Positions 34,554 to 44,101 of a stretch of 64,000 bases of DNA are shown piece by piece. The position numbers and the translations under genes are program-made. This DNA is from Fidelibacterota bacterium (GTDB taxonomy: Bacteria; Pseudomonadota; Alphaproteobacteria; Rhodospirillales; Rhodospirillaceae). How positions within the stretch are numbered: position 1 is the stretch's first letter; every line of letters begins with the position of its first letter. Under the pieces are notes generated by a model. It saw only the letters and a list, made by a program, of their open reading frames with translations. It did not search any database and was not told the origin of the DNA. The stretch covers positions 124,001-188,000 of the forward strand of contig CANJPQ010000001.1 of NCBI GenBank assembly GCA_947476275.1, written 5' to 3'.

Positions 34554-36863
34554 ATGTCCGACAGTGATCGCCCCGACCCAGCCGCCGCAGAACTGAAACA
34601 GGCGGCGCTGCATTACCACCGCTATCCCACGCCGGGAAAGCTCGCGGTCGTTGCCACCAAGCCACTCGCCAATCAACGCGACCTCGCCCTGGCCTACTCG
34701 CCGGGCGTGGCGGCGGCCTGCGAAGCGATCGTGGACGATCCGGCCGAGGTCTACACCGTCACCGGGCGCGCCAATCTTGTGGCCGTGGTCACCAACGGCA
34801 CAGCCGTGTTGGGGCTCGGCCCCATCGGCCCGCTCGCGGCCAAGCCGGTGATGGAAGGCAAGGCGGTCCTGTTCAAGAAGTTCGCCGGGATCGATGTGTT
34901 CGACATCGAGATCGCCGAGCGTGATCCGCACAAACTGATCGAGGTGATCGCGGCGCTGGAGCCCACGTTCGGCGCGATCAACCTCGAAGACATCAAGGCG
35001 CCGGATTGCTTTATTGTCGAAAGCGCGTTGCGCGAGCGCATGAAGATCCCGGTGTTCCATGACGACCAGCACGGCACGGCGATTGTCGTCGCCGCCGCGG
35101 TGATCAATGGGCTCGCCTTTCTCAAGAAGGACATCGCCAAAGTGAAGGTGGTGTCCACCGGCGGCGGCGCGGCGGGCATCGCCTGCCTCAATCAGCTTCT
35201 GTCCCTCGGCATGAAGCGCGAGAACGTGATCCTGTGCGACCACAAGGGGGTGGTGTTCAAGGGCCGCAACGAAGACATGACGCTGCAGAAAGCGGAGTAC
35301 GCCGCCGACACCAAGGCGCGCACGCTGGCGGAGGCGATCCCAGGCGCGGACGTGTTCCTCGGGCTCTCCGCGCCCGGTGTGCTGACGCCGGAGATGGTGA
35401 AGACCATGGCGAAGCAGCCGTTCATCCTGGCGCTTGCCAATCCCGAGCCTGAAATCCGTCCGGAGGTTGCGCGCGCGGCCGTGCCGGATGCGATCATCGC
35501 GACCGGGCGGTCGGACTATCCCAACCAGGTCAACAACGTCCTATGTTTCCCCTACATCTTCCGCGGCGCGCTCGATTGCGGCGCCACCACGATCAACGAA
35601 GAGATGAAGACCGCCTGCGTTGAAGCCATCGCCCGGCTCGCGCGCGGTGCATCCTCGGATGTGGTGTCCGCGGCTTACGGCGGCGATCAGTTGCGCTTCG
35701 GCGCCGAATATCTGATTCCCAAGCCGTTCGATCCACGGCTGGTGTCGGAGATCGCGCCGGCGGTGGCGAAGGCGGCGATGGACTCCGGTGTGGCGACGCG
35801 TCCGATCGCCGACCTGGATGCCTATCGCGAGCGCCTGCACCAATTCGTCTATCGCTCCGCCTTTGTCATGAAGCCGGTGTTCGACAAGGCGCGCGCCGCA
35901 CCCAAGCGTGTCGTGTTCGCCGAAGGCGAAGACGAGCGCGTGCTGTTCGCGGTGAAGACGCTGCTGGATGAAGGGATCGGCAAGCCGATCCTGGTCGGCC
36001 GGCCCCTCGTCATCTCCCAGCGTGTGCGCAAATTAAGCCTGGGCTTGGAAGCAGGCCGCGATTTCGAGATCGTCAATCCGGAAGAAGATGCGCGCTATAG
36101 CGATTACTGGCGACATTTTCATCGCCTCATGGAACGCAAGGGCGTGTCGCCGGATTCCGCGCGCACTATCGTGCGCACCAACACCACGGTTATTGCCGCG
36201 CTGATGGTGGCGCGAGGCGACGCGGATGCCATGATCTGCGGCACCTACGGCGAGTATCAGTGGCACTTGCGCTACCTGATGGACATCCTCGGGCTTGAGA
36301 AGGGCGTGCATCGCGCGGCCGGCCTCAGCCTGCTGGTGATGGACGACGGACCGGTGTTCATGTGCGACACGTTCGTCGCCGAAGACCCCGACTACGAAGA
36401 CCTTGCCGATATCACCGTGCGCGCCGCCGCCAAGGTGCAGGACTTCGGCATCACGCCGAAGGTGGCCCTGATCGCTACCTCCAACTTCGGCTCCCGCAGT
36501 ACGCCCAACACCCGCAAGATGCGCCGCACCGTGAAGATGCTCATGGACATGAATCCGGAACTGGAGGTCGAAGGCGAGATGCAGGCGGATGTGGCGCTAG
36601 ACGAAGTCCTGCGCACCCGCATTTTCCCGAATTCCAAGCTCAAGGGGAAAGCGAACCTGCTGGTGATGCCGACGCTCGAGTCCGCCAACATCGCCTTCAA
36701 TCTCGTGCGCACGCTCGCCGGCGGCTTGCCGGTCGGTCCGATCCTGCTCGGTATCGGCAAGCCGGCGCATATCACCACGCCGTCCGTCACGGCGCGCGGC
36801 TTGGTGAACCTCGCAGCCCTCGCCGTGATCGACGCACAAGTGGAAAAGGCGCGCACGCGCTGA
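34554..36863 (+). CDS. maeB: NADP-dependent malic enzyme (MaeB type, with phosphotransacetylase-like domain)
   Basis: A 769-residue bifunctional-looking malic enzyme. Residues 1-430 are catalytic: [32 protein letters not shown] for metal and substrate, and [10 protein letters not shown] for the cofactor. Residues 440-769 resemble phosphate acetyltransferase and act as a regulatory, acetyl-CoA-sensing part rather than a proven enzyme. It converts malate to pyruvate, CO2 and NADPH. Its stop overlaps the start of the next gene (TGATG). Confidence 0.96.
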   Translation: MSDSDRPDPAAAELKQAALHYHRYPTPGKLAVVATKPLANQRDLALAYSPGVAAACEAIVDDPAEVYTVTGRANLVAVVTNGTAVLGLGPIGPLAAKPVMEGKAVLFKKFAGIDVFDIEIAERDPHKLIEVIAALEPTFGAINLEDIKAPDCFIVESALRERMKIPVFHDDQHGTAIVVAAAVINGLAFLKKDIAKVKVVSTGGGAAGIACLNQLLSLGMKRENVILCDHKGVVFKGRNEDMTLQKAEYAADTKARTLAEAIPGADVFLGLSAPGVLTPEMVKTMAKQPFILALANPEPEIRPEVARAAVPDAIIATGRSDYPNQVNNVLCFPYIFRGALDCGATTINEEMKTACVEAIARLARGASSDVVSAAYGGDQLRFGAEYLIPKPFDPRLVSEIAPAVAKAAMDSGVATRPIADLDAYRERLHQFVYRSAFVMKPVFDKARAAPKRVVFAEGEDERVLFAVKTLLDEGIGKPILVGRPLVISQRVRKLSLGLEAGRDFEIVNPEEDARYSDYWRHFHRLMERKGVSPDSARTIVRTNTTVIAALMVARGDADAMICGTYGEYQWHLRYLMDILGLEKGVHRAAGLSLLVMDDGPVFMCDTFVAEDPDYEDLADITVRAAAKVQDFGITPKVALIATSNFGSRSTPNTRKMRRTVKMLMDMNPELEVEGEMQADVALDEVLRTRIFPNSKLKGKANLLVMPTLESANIAFNLVRTLAGGLPVGPILLGIGKPAHITTPSVTARGLVNLAALAVIDAQVEKARTR

Positions 36864-38440
36864 TGCGCGCACTGCTCGCTGTCATGGTCTGCGCCTGCGT
36901 GGCGGTGTCTGCAGATGCGGCGGGCACGCTCCGTCGCGGCAATCACTTCGAGCCGTCGAGCCTCGATCCGCACAAGATCAGCACGGTCTATGAACGCTTC
37001 ATCGTCCAAGATCTGTTCGAGGGTCTGACCGAGCCGGGGCCGGACGAACAGCCGCATCCCGGTGTCGCGCAATCCTGGACGGTGAGCCCCGACGGCAAGA
37101 CGTGGACATTTGTTCTGCGCGCCGGCCTGAAATGGTCCGACGGTGCGCCGCTTACGGTCGACGATGTGGTGTTTTCGTTCCGCCGCCTGCTCGATCCCAA
37201 AACCGCAGGCGAGTTGGCCTCGACAGTTTATGCGATCAAGAACGCGCGGCTGGTGAACACCGGAAAGTTGCCGGTGGAGCAGCTCGGTGTTGCTGCGCCT
37301 AACGCAGACACGGTGGTGCTCACGCTGGAATATCCCGCGCCCTATCTCGCTGCTTTGCTTGCGAGCGGTACCACAGCGATCGTGCCCAAACATGCCATTG
37401 CCAAGTTCGGCGACGAGTGGATCAAGCCTGGCAATGCTGTCGGCAATGGTGCGTTCGTGCTGAAGGAATGGATCCCCAACGGCGGCATCACGCTTGTGCG
37501 CAATCCCAATTACCGCGAGCCGCCAAGTCTCGATCAAGTCGTCTACGAGCCGACGGAAGATCTGGACGCGGCGTTGACCCGCTTCAAGGCGGGCGGGCTC
37601 GATATGCAATTTGAATTCCCAAGCATCCAAACCGACATCCTCAAGCGCGATATGCCCACGCAGACGAAAATCGTGCCGGGCCAGCTCACCTACTACCTGC
37701 CGCTCAATCTCAACAACCCGAAGCTCAAGGACGTGCGCGTGCGGCGCGCGTTGTCGCTGGCGGTGGATCGCGCCTTGTTGGTGAGCAAGGTGACTCGCGG
37801 CGGAGAGATGTCGGCCGATACCTACGTTCCGCCGTCCATGCCGGGCTACGAGCCGGTCAAGATTCCCGATTTTCCTCCCTCGATGCCGGAGCGATTTGCG
37901 AAGGCGCGCGCGCTCCTGACCGAGGTGGGAATCACGCCGGCGACGCCGTTGCGCCTTACCTACACCCACGGGAACACGTCGGACCGCAAAAGGATCGCCG
38001 TGGCCATCGCCGCCATGTGGAAGCCGCTTGGCGTCATCGTCTCGCTTGAGGGGCTCGAGGGCAAAGTGATGTTCGGCAATTTGCGCGAGGGGAACTTCGA
38101 GGCAGCCTATGTCGGCTGGCAGGCGGACTATCCGGATGCGGCGAGCTTTCTCACGCCGCTGCTCAGCACCAATGTTGTCGGCAACTACAGCCGCTACAAC
38201 AACCCGGCGTACGATGCTTTGATCAATAAGGCCGCGGCGACCGCGGATCCTGCGGCGCGGCTCGCCGTCATGCGTGACGCGGAGCAGATGATGATCCAGG
38301 ATCAGCCGATGGTCCCCTTATATACCGGGGTGAATCGTGAGCTGGTTTCACCGCGCGTACACGGCTGGCAGCCCAACCCGTCCGCCATTCATTTGAGCCG
38401 TTACTTGTCGATTGACCCGGTTGCGCCGCCGCGCCAATAG
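36863..38440 (+). CDS. Peptide/oligopeptide ABC transporter substrate-binding protein (SBP family 5)
   Basis: A 525-residue exported binding protein of the OppA/DppA class. The signal peptide ends near ADA-AG (residue 20). Family marks are LRRGNHFEPSSLDPHK, WTVSPDGKTWTFVLRAGLKWSDGAP in pieces (about residues 72-96), LTVDDVVFSFRRLLDP, and the C-terminal YNNPAYDALINKA and MVPLYTG. No permease or ATPase gene is nearby, so this is an orphan component. The start shares a base with the maeB stop, so the two are coupled, an unusual pairing. Confidence 0.92.
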   Translation: MRALLAVMVCACVAVSADAAGTLRRGNHFEPSSLDPHKISTVYERFIVQDLFEGLTEPGPDEQPHPGVAQSWTVSPDGKTWTFVLRAGLKWSDGAPLTVDDVVFSFRRLLDPKTAGELASTVYAIKNARLVNTGKLPVEQLGVAAPNADTVVLTLEYPAPYLAALLASGTTAIVPKHAIAKFGDEWIKPGNAVGNGAFVLKEWIPNGGITLVRNPNYREPPSLDQVVYEPTEDLDAALTRFKAGGLDMQFEFPSIQTDILKRDMPTQTKIVPGQLTYYLPLNLNNPKLKDVRVRRALSLAVDRALLVSKVTRGGEMSADTYVPPSMPGYEPVKIPDFPPSMPERFAKARALLTEVGITPATPLRLTYTHGNTSDRKRIAVAIAAMWKPLGVIVSLEGLEGKVMFGNLREGNFEAAYVGWQADYPDAASFLTPLLSTNVVGNYSRYNNPAYDALINKAAATADPAARLAVMRDAEQMMIQDQPMVPLYTGVNRELVSPRVHGWQPNPSAIHLSRYLSIDPVAPPRQ

Positions 38441-38474
38441 TCGCCGCCGCTGCTGCCTGCGAAAGGACACCGCC

Positions 38475-39467
38475 ATGACCGACACGTTTCGCGCCTTCGT
38501 CGCCGACGAGAAAGACGGCAAGTACACCGCGGATTTCCGCGACATCACGGTCGCGGACCTGCCGGCCCACGGCGTGCTGGTGGATGTGGCCTATTCCACG
38601 GTCAACTATAAGGACGGGCTCGCGGTCACCGGCAAGGGCAAGATCGTGCGCAAGTACCCGCTGGTGTGCGGCATCGATCTCGCAGGCACGGTCGCTGAGT
38701 CGAGCGATACCAACTTCAAGGCCGGCGACGCCGTGCTGGTGAATGGCTGGGGTCTGTCCGAATCCGAAAGCGGCGGCTACACCCAGAAGCAGCGGGTGAA
38801 CCCGAATTTCCTCACGCGCATCCCCGCAGCGTTCTCCGCCAAACAGGCGATGGCGATTGGCACCGCCGGCTACACGGCGATGCTGAGCGTGATTGCGCTC
38901 GAACAGGCCGGCATCAAGCCCGCCAGCGGCGACATTCTCGTCACCGGGGCGGCGGGCGGCGTCGGGTCGGTGGCCATCGCGATCCTGGCGAAACTCGGCT
39001 ACCGCGTGATCGCCTCCACGGGTCGTCCGGCGACGCATGAATACCTCAAGTCTTTGGGCGCGGCAGATTTCATCGCTCGCGCCGATCTCGAGAAGGCGGG
39101 CCGTCCGCTCGAAAAGGCGCGCTGGGCCGGAGCCGTCGATTCCGTCGGCTCCCAGACGCTGGCGACGGTGCTGGCGCAGACCAAGGACGAAGGCGCGGTG
39201 GCGGCGTGCGGTCTTGCAGGCGGCACCGATCTGCCGACCAGCGTGATGCCGTTTATCCTGCGGGGCGTGAAATTGCTCGGCATCAATTCGGTGACGGCCT
39301 CGGCCGCGCGGCGTGAACAGGCCTGGGCGCGTCTGGCGACGGACCTCGACATCGCCAAGCTCGATGCGATGACGACGGTAGAGCCGCTGTCGAAGATCAA
39401 GACCCTGGGCGAGATGATTCTGCGCGGCGAGACGCGCGGTCGTATCGTGATCGACGTCAACAAATAG
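38475..39467 (+). CDS. acuI: AcuI/YhdH-type NADPH-dependent acryloyl-CoA (quinone-like) reductase
   Basis: A 330-residue medium-chain reductase of the YhdH/AcuI family without zinc-binding cysteines. Visible features are YSTVNYKDGLAVTGKGKI, PLVCGIDLAGTV, GTAGYTAMLS, the cofactor loop VTGAAGGVGSVA and VDSVGSQTLATVL. AcuI reduces acryloyl-CoA to propionyl-CoA, so it clears a reactive intermediate of DMSP, 3-hydroxypropionate or propionate metabolism; YhdH-type relatives of unknown substrate are the alternative. ATG at 38475 has AAAGGA upstream. It overlaps the convergent nucleotidyltransferase by 11 bp. Confidence 0.88.
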   Translation: MTDTFRAFVADEKDGKYTADFRDITVADLPAHGVLVDVAYSTVNYKDGLAVTGKGKIVRKYPLVCGIDLAGTVAESSDTNFKAGDAVLVNGWGLSESESGGYTQKQRVNPNFLTRIPAAFSAKQAMAIGTAGYTAMLSVIALEQAGIKPASGDILVTGAAGGVGSVAIAILAKLGYRVIASTGRPATHEYLKSLGAADFIARADLEKAGRPLEKARWAGAVDSVGSQTLATVLAQTKDEGAVAACGLAGGTDLPTSVMPFILRGVKLLGINSVTASAARREQAWARLATDLDIAKLDAMTTVEPLSKIKTLGEMILRGETRGRIVIDVNK

Positions 39468-40221
39468 CGCGCTGACGCAAAATCTCCTCGGCGAGGCGCA
39501 AGTCCGCAACGGTGTCGATGTCGATTGGTGCTTCCGGGAACGGCATCTCGACCGCGGCGATGCTGAGCCCGAAGCCGCGGCCGATGCGCGTCATGGCTTC
39601 GTCCAGCGTCAAGCGTCGCAGCATGTGCAGTACGAACGTTCCGAAGCCAAAGGCGCGCAAGATGCGCCAAGGCTTCTTGCCGAACTGTCCGCCGCCGGCG
39701 AAGGCCTGCACCGCGGCGAGCGCGCGGTCGCCCCTTAGCCCGTAAAGATTGCAGCCCGATGCGTCGCCGTCCTTGAAGCGATGGAACGCGCGCACGCCGT
39801 TCGGATAGCGCGCCAGGAGGATCGCAGCGGGCGTCATCGCCACAGTCGCATCGGCGGTATGTATGGCGGCACAGAAATGCGCCAGCATTTCCGGCGTGTG
39901 GAGCGCGTTGTCGGACGTGGTGATCAGTAGCGCCTCGGGTTTTGGATCCATCACCACAACCGCACTCAAGATGCTTTCGGCCAACGTCGCCCGGCTCGCG
40001 ACAAAATGCGCAGCGTTGCGATCCGGTAGCAGGTCTTCCCGTTCGATGGAGACGTAGATCCGTCCTACGGCGTGGGTTCCGCGCAGGGCGTCGATCACGC
40101 GAGTGAGCATCGGCACGCCCAACACCGGCGCGAGGCTTTTCTGGGCAACGCCCGCAGCCGACGCGACCGGATCGGCGTCGCCGCGGCGGCTGGCGGCCAG
40201 CACCAGCGCGGTGATCTTCAT
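39457..40221 (-). CDS. Nucleotidyltransferase-fold protein (MobA/GlmU-like NTP transferase)
   Basis: A 254-residue protein with a GT-A/NTP-transferase N-terminus: ITALVLAASRRGDADPVA, KSLAPVLGVPMLTRVIDAL and LLITTSDNALHTPEML. The usual LAGGxGxR nucleotide loop is altered (AASRRGDADP), but the following K and the acidic segment (TTSDNA) remain. It ends with PIDIDTVADLRLAEEIL, the common end of MobA-like proteins. The product could be an activated sugar, alcohol or cofactor. It overlaps the MmgE/PrpD stop by four bases (ATGA), so the two are coupled. Confidence 0.8.
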   Translation of the reverse strand: MKITALVLAASRRGDADPVASAAGVAQKSLAPVLGVPMLTRVIDALRGTHAVGRIYVSIEREDLLPDRNAAHFVASRATLAESILSAVVVMDPKPEALLITTSDNALHTPEMLAHFCAAIHTADATVAMTPAAILLARYPNGVRAFHRFKDGDASGCNLYGLRGDRALAAVQAFAGGGQFGKKPWRILRAFGFGTFVLHMLRRLTLDEAMTRIGRGFGLSIAAVEMPFPEAPIDIDTVADLRLAEEILRQRAIC

Positions 40222-41543
40222 CCGCGCAGCAGCGTCATCAGGGCCGCCGCCGGAATGCTGCGGTCGAATACGGAAAGAGCCGCTGAGATCTCGTGCGTGC
40301 GCTGCGGGCAGCAGTCGTGAAACTTCGCCCACAGTTCCGCATCGCTCAATGGATTGTCGGCACGGCCCTTGGGCGCGTCCACCGACGCTGCAAATGCGCG
40401 CCCATCCGTGCACACGATCTCCGTGCGGGTTGGAAAGCTGTGCTCGGCCGCGTCAACACCGTCCCCGCGCACGCGTTCGGCAAAGGCGAGGAGTGATGCA
40501 TCGAGCGCCGCAAAATCCGCGAGTTTGATTGTCCCGTTTCGCACGGCAATGGCGAGGCAGTAGCCGAGGGAAAACCGCGCCTCGCGCGGCGTACCCGGCA
40601 ATGCGTGCATGAGATTGGCGAGATGGCTTGCCGGCAGATGCACGTCGATGCGGGCGATGTCGTCCGGCAGCAGCCGGTGCGCCGCACACAGCGCGCGCAC
40701 GCCATCGATGGCGCGATGGGCCGAGGCGCAGCAGGGATAGAGCTTCTGCTTCAAACCATGGCGCACAAGCGCGAGGTCGTGCGTCTCCGTCGCCACATCG
40801 CCGCCATGGGCCAGTCGCGCGAAGTGTTCGATGGCGTGGTGCCCCGCATCGAGGCCGTTGGCCACCAGGCTGGCCGCCATTATACCGGCCATGGCGGCGT
40901 GGCCGGCGTGCGTGGCCTTCGTCATGGTGCCGAACTGCGCGGTGCTACCGCCGGCGAAGGACGTGGCTGTGCTGAGGGCATGCGCGATGCGCGATGCGTC
41001 CAGCCTGAGGAGATGCGCGCAAGCGCCCGCCGCAGCGATGGCGCCCAATGTCGCGGTGGCATGCCAGCCGGCCTCGCGGTGTCCGGGATTGAACATCGCG
41101 CCCAATCGCGCGGCGATCTCCGTGCCGACAATGTAGCTGTCGATGACCGCACGCCCGGAGAGGTTCTTGCTCTCGGCCAGCGCCAGCAGTGCCGGCGCCA
41201 GAACAGCGCTGATATGCGCCTTGGCCGGATCGAAGTTGTCGTCGAAGTCGAGGGCATGGGCGGCGGTGCCGTTGGCGAACGCCGCCCAGGGGACGGCGAC
41301 CGTCGCGTGCTGGCCGACCACCGTGGCATTGCCAGAGCCCCAGGCAGCGATGGTCTTGCGCACGGCGACGGCGGCGCCGTCGCTTGCGCCGGCGATCATG
41401 CAGCCGGTCACATCGATCATCGCACGCCCGGCGATCCGCCGCGCGGCATCCGGAAACGCGGTCGCGCCGGCCGCCCAGGCGCCTAGGGATGCAGCGACGG
41501 GCGCCGCGAGACGGGCTTCAAGAGGCGCGTGAGTATCAGGCAT
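40218..41543 (-). CDS. MmgE/PrpD family protein
   Basis: A 441-residue member of the MmgE/PrpD fold (2-methylcitrate dehydratase, immune-responsive gene 1/itaconate decarboxylase and related hydro-lyases). Motifs include ALDFDDNFDPAKAHISAVL, GTEIAARLGAMFNPGHREAGWHAT in parts (about residues 140-163), SFAGGSTAQFGTMTKATHAGHAA in parts, and KLYPCCASAHRAIDG. The substrate is not known; it could be 2-methylcitrate or another acid. It is divergent from the flippase gene with 51 bp between starts and is coupled to the nucleotidyltransferase. Confidence 0.9.
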   Translation of the reverse strand: MPDTHAPLEARLAAPVAASLGAWAAGATAFPDAARRIAGRAMIDVTGCMIAGASDGAAVAVRKTIAAWGSGNATVVGQHATVAVPWAAFANGTAAHALDFDDNFDPAKAHISAVLAPALLALAESKNLSGRAVIDSYIVGTEIAARLGAMFNPGHREAGWHATATLGAIAAAGACAHLLRLDASRIAHALSTATSFAGGSTAQFGTMTKATHAGHAAMAGIMAASLVANGLDAGHHAIEHFARLAHGGDVATETHDLALVRHGLKQKLYPCCASAHRAIDGVRALCAAHRLLPDDIARIDVHLPASHLANLMHALPGTPREARFSLGYCLAIAVRNGTIKLADFAALDASLLAFAERVRGDGVDAAEHSFPTRTEIVCTDGRAFAASVDAPKGRADNPLSDAELWAKFHDCCPQRTHEISAALSVFDRSIPAAALMTLLRG

Positions 41544-41594
41544 GCGCGATTGTCCTTCGACTTCGCACGTCGGCTCAATACATAATCGCGGGAG

Positions 41595-43112
41595 ATGGCG
41601 TTACTCCGCTTGTTCCAGTTTCCCATGCGCCTGCTGCGCCGGTGGCTTTCCGACGGGATCATGGCGCGCGTTCTGCGCAATGCCGGTCTGCTGCTCACCG
41701 GCCGCGTCGCCACCGGTGTCCTGAACCTTGCGATCCTGTCGATCGCGGCCCACGCCTTGGGTGCGGAGGAGTTCGGGCTGATCGTGCTCGTGCAGACCTA
41801 TGTGCAGACCATCACCGCGGTCGCGACATTCCAGTCCTGGCAGGCGGTGATCCGCTTCGGCGCGATCGACGTCGAGAATAAGGACATGACTGCGTTCCAT
41901 GCGCTCCTGCGCTTCTGCACGGTGCTCGATATCGCCGGCGCGCTGCTCGCCACGGTCGTGGCCGTCGCGGCAGTGCCGCTGGTGGGGCCGTGGCTGGGGT
42001 GGAACCCCGATGTCATGGCTTCGGCGCGGCCTTATGCCCTGGTGACGCTGTTCGCGATCACCGCCACGCCCACCGGCCTGCTTCGTCTGCACGACCGCTT
42101 CGATCTGCTGTCGATTCAGTCCGTGGTGTCGCCGCTGCTGCGGCTGATCGGCGTCGGCCTGGCGGCCTTCTTCGGCTGGACTCTGGCGGCCTACCTCGCC
42201 GTGTGGTTCGTGGGCGGCGGCGTCGCCGGTCTCGTGCTCATCGCCATGGGCTGGCATCAAGCGTGGCGGTCCGGTCAGCTTGCGGGATTCGATACGCGGC
42301 CGGCGGCATGGTTCGCACCGCCGGCGCGGCATCCCGGCCTGTGGCGCTTTGCGATCCTGTCGAATCTGCACGTCACGGTACAGACCGTGACCGGCTATCT
42401 GGCGCCGGTGCTGGTGGGCGCACTTGCCGGGCCGGCCCAGGCGGGGTTGTTCAAGATTGCCCGCGACGTCGCCACCGCCATCACCAAACCGGCCGAGTTG
42501 TTGAACAATTCTGTCTATCCGGAGTTCGCGCGCCTGGCGAGCCAAGGCCAATGGCGGGCCTTTCCGCGGCTGATTCTGCGCGGCGGCAGCATGGCGGCGG
42601 GAGCGGGCGCGCTGCTGGTTGTGATCGCTGTGCTGATCGGGACGTGGTTCCTGGGCACGTTCTTCGGGCCGGATTTCGTCGCCGCACAAGGCTGCATGCT
42701 GCTGCTTGGCGTGGCGGCGACGCTCACCATCGCCGGCTTTGCGTTCGATCCGGCGCTATATGCCATGGGGCGGCCGGCGATCCCCTTGCAGGTGAATACC
42801 GCAGCGGTGCTGCTTTATCTGCCGGTGCTGGCGGTGCTCACGCCGACCTACGGCGCGCTCGGCGCCGGGGTGGCGGGTCTGATCGCAAGCCTCGCGGTGT
42901 TCATCGCGATGGGCGCGTTCACCTTCATTCACGTTCGGCGGGTGCTGGAATCCGGCGCTTCGGCTTCGGCTCCGTCGCCCGAGCTTTCCGCAGCACTGCC
43001 GGGTCCAGCTTCCAGTCGTTATAGCCGCGGGCGATCTCACCATAGTAGGCGTCCTCCGGAGCAGCTGCGGCCCCGGGAGCGGTCGGCGAGCGGGCCGTCA
43101 TCACGTAGGTGA
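41595..43112 (+). CDS. Polysaccharide flippase (Wzx/MOP superfamily)
   Basis: A 505-residue membrane protein with about 12 hydrophobic segments between residues 30 and 445 and the LLTGRVATGVLNLAILSI, ALGAEEFGLIVLVQTYVQ and LFKIARDVATAITKPAELL blocks typical of oligosaccharide flippases. It would move lipid-linked sugars across the inner membrane. The last 45 or so residues (Ser/Arg/Pro-rich) are coded opposite the 3' end of the next gene and look like read-through rather than conserved sequence. No glycan operon surrounds it. Confidence 0.88.
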   Translation: MALLRLFQFPMRLLRRWLSDGIMARVLRNAGLLLTGRVATGVLNLAILSIAAHALGAEEFGLIVLVQTYVQTITAVATFQSWQAVIRFGAIDVENKDMTAFHALLRFCTVLDIAGALLATVVAVAAVPLVGPWLGWNPDVMASARPYALVTLFAITATPTGLLRLHDRFDLLSIQSVVSPLLRLIGVGLAAFFGWTLAAYLAVWFVGGGVAGLVLIAMGWHQAWRSGQLAGFDTRPAAWFAPPARHPGLWRFAILSNLHVTVQTVTGYLAPVLVGALAGPAQAGLFKIARDVATAITKPAELLNNSVYPEFARLASQGQWRAFPRLILRGGSMAAGAGALLVVIAVLIGTWFLGTFFGPDFVAAQGCMLLLGVAATLTIAGFAFDPALYAMGRPAIPLQVNTAAVLLYLPVLAVLTPTYGALGAGVAGLIASLAVFIAMGAFTFIHVRRVLESGASASAPSPELSAALPGPASSRYSRGRSHHSRRPPEQLRPRERSASGPSSRR

Positions 43113-43392
43113 AACAAGCCTTCGGACCGTCGGCGGTGTCCACGGTCACGTCCTTGCGCATGTAGAGCCGCGGCGCGTCCTCATAGGCGTCGAGCGCGCG
43201 CAGACAGGCCGGGGTGACCTGATACAGCGCGCCGTTCACAACGGCAGCGTCATCCGCGACGACGTTGGCATAGCCTTGGAATTCAAGCCGATAGCCGATC
43301 AGCGTGGCTGCTAGGTAGGGCCGCGCCTTCGGGCAACGCCGCAGCATCGCGCGTTTGTGGAGGTTCGAGCCGTAGGCGAAATACAAAATCAT
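42925..43392 (-). CDS. Gamma-glutamylcyclotransferase-like (AIG2/GGCT) protein
   Basis: A 155-residue protein starting ILYFAYGSNLHKRAMLRRCP, the GGCT/AIG2 signature that binds the gamma-glutamyl group, with VNGALYQV and LDAYEDAPRLYMRKDV later. E in YED is the likely catalytic acid. Members turn gamma-glutamyl peptides into 5-oxoproline or act on gamma-glutamylamines. ATG at 43392 is used. Its 3' end overlaps the convergent flippase gene by 188 bp. Confidence 0.9.
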   Translation of the reverse strand: MILYFAYGSNLHKRAMLRRCPKARPYLAATLIGYRLEFQGYANVVADDAAVVNGALYQVTPACLRALDAYEDAPRLYMRKDVTVDTADGPKACFTYVMTARSPTAPGAAAAPEDAYYGEIARGYNDWKLDPAVLRKARATEPKPKRRIPAPAERE

Positions 43393-43401
43393 GCGCAATA
43401 A

Positions 43402-43428
43402 AAAAGCCCGGGGGATGCCCGGGCTTTT
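43402..43428 (-). terminator. Rho-independent terminator
   Basis: AGCCCGGG (43405-43412) pairs with CCCGGGCT (43418-43425) around a 5-nt loop, with A and T runs on both sides. On the minus strand the stem is followed by a run of six T, so it should end the transcript of the small gene at 43452-43637, before the GGCT gene. The flanks make it possibly bidirectional. Confidence 0.85.
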
Positions 43429-43451
43429 CTAGCTCATTCTTGGTTTTGTCG

Positions 43452-43637
43452 TTAGGCGGCCTGCTTGAGCTCCAGCGGCAGCGTCAGCTGATTGCGGTTG
43501 AACACGCGGGCGACCAGACGGTCGCGCAGGGCAATGAGTTCTTCGGCTTCGCTATGGCGGAATGCGATGACGGCATCCTTGGCGCTTTCGGTCAGGAACG
43601 AAACGAGATCGGTGTGGTCGGTCACTGGGCTGGTCAT
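43452..43637 (-). CDS. Small hypothetical protein (61 residues)
   Basis: A 61-residue acidic-then-basic helical protein: DLVSFLTESAKDAVIAFRHSEAEELIALRDRLVARVF in two helices, ending LTLPLELKQAA. I do not recognise it. GGAG lies about 10 nt before the ATG at 43637, and a strong terminator follows its stop, so it is a separate transcription unit. A larger frame upstream exists but has no supporting start. Confidence 0.6.
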   Translation of the reverse strand: MTSPVTDHTDLVSFLTESAKDAVIAFRHSEAEELIALRDRLVARVFNRNQLTLPLELKQAA

Positions 43638-43841
43638 TGGGGGCTGTCTCCAAACATCAAAAAAGCCGCCCGGCATCCTGCCTTCCGTCTCAGCACCGAC
43701 CAGGCGACCAGGGTCATGCCGAACCGCCAAAATCCTTTGGCGGCGGGACAATGATCGGAGCCCCCACATCCGACAATGCGATTTTGTGCATCGCAGCATT
43801 GTTGCTGCTGCATGTCCCGGCGGCCCGGTGACGATGAAGAG

Positions 43842-43850
43842 TTATCCACA
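43842..43850 (+). promoter_or_regulatory. Perfect DnaA box before nrdA
   Basis: TTATCCACA matches the E. coli DnaA box exactly; a one-mismatch copy TCATCCACA follows at 43906-43914. They lie in a 742-bp non-coding region (43638-44379) before nrdA. DnaA is known to regulate nrdAB in E. coli, so the location is suggestive. Confidence 0.45.
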
Positions 43851-44029
43851 CAAAATCCCCCTATGGATTTGGCCTTCGTGGGGTTTGTGCACACTCGGGA
43901 TCGCGTCATCCACATCGGCTGTGGACGGCGCGGGGATAGTTCGATTCAGGGGGCAATTTCAGCGCGTTGCAGCACGACGTTGAGTCCGCGCCGCACTTTG
44001 CCCAGATGTTGACCGATTCTGGAAATCAA

Positions 44030-44101
44030 GCACAAAATGTTGTGTTTCCCGCAACATGTGGCGTTGACACAGAGTCCTCAGACGAACACCATATGTCGTA
44101 G
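44030..44101 (+). promoter_or_regulatory. nrdAB control region: NrdR-like box and promoter
   Basis: A 16-bp NrdR-like box at 44030-44045 has the inverted arms CACAA and TTGTG. A consensus -35 TTGACA lies at 44064-44069; the -10 is weak, and a second, poorer NrdR-like stretch (ACACCATATG, from 44086) covers its position. GANTC sites (CcrM targets) occur at 43943, 43982, 44015, 44072 and 44265. The leader to nrdA is about 280 nt with no ORF that I can support. Confidence 0.6.
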
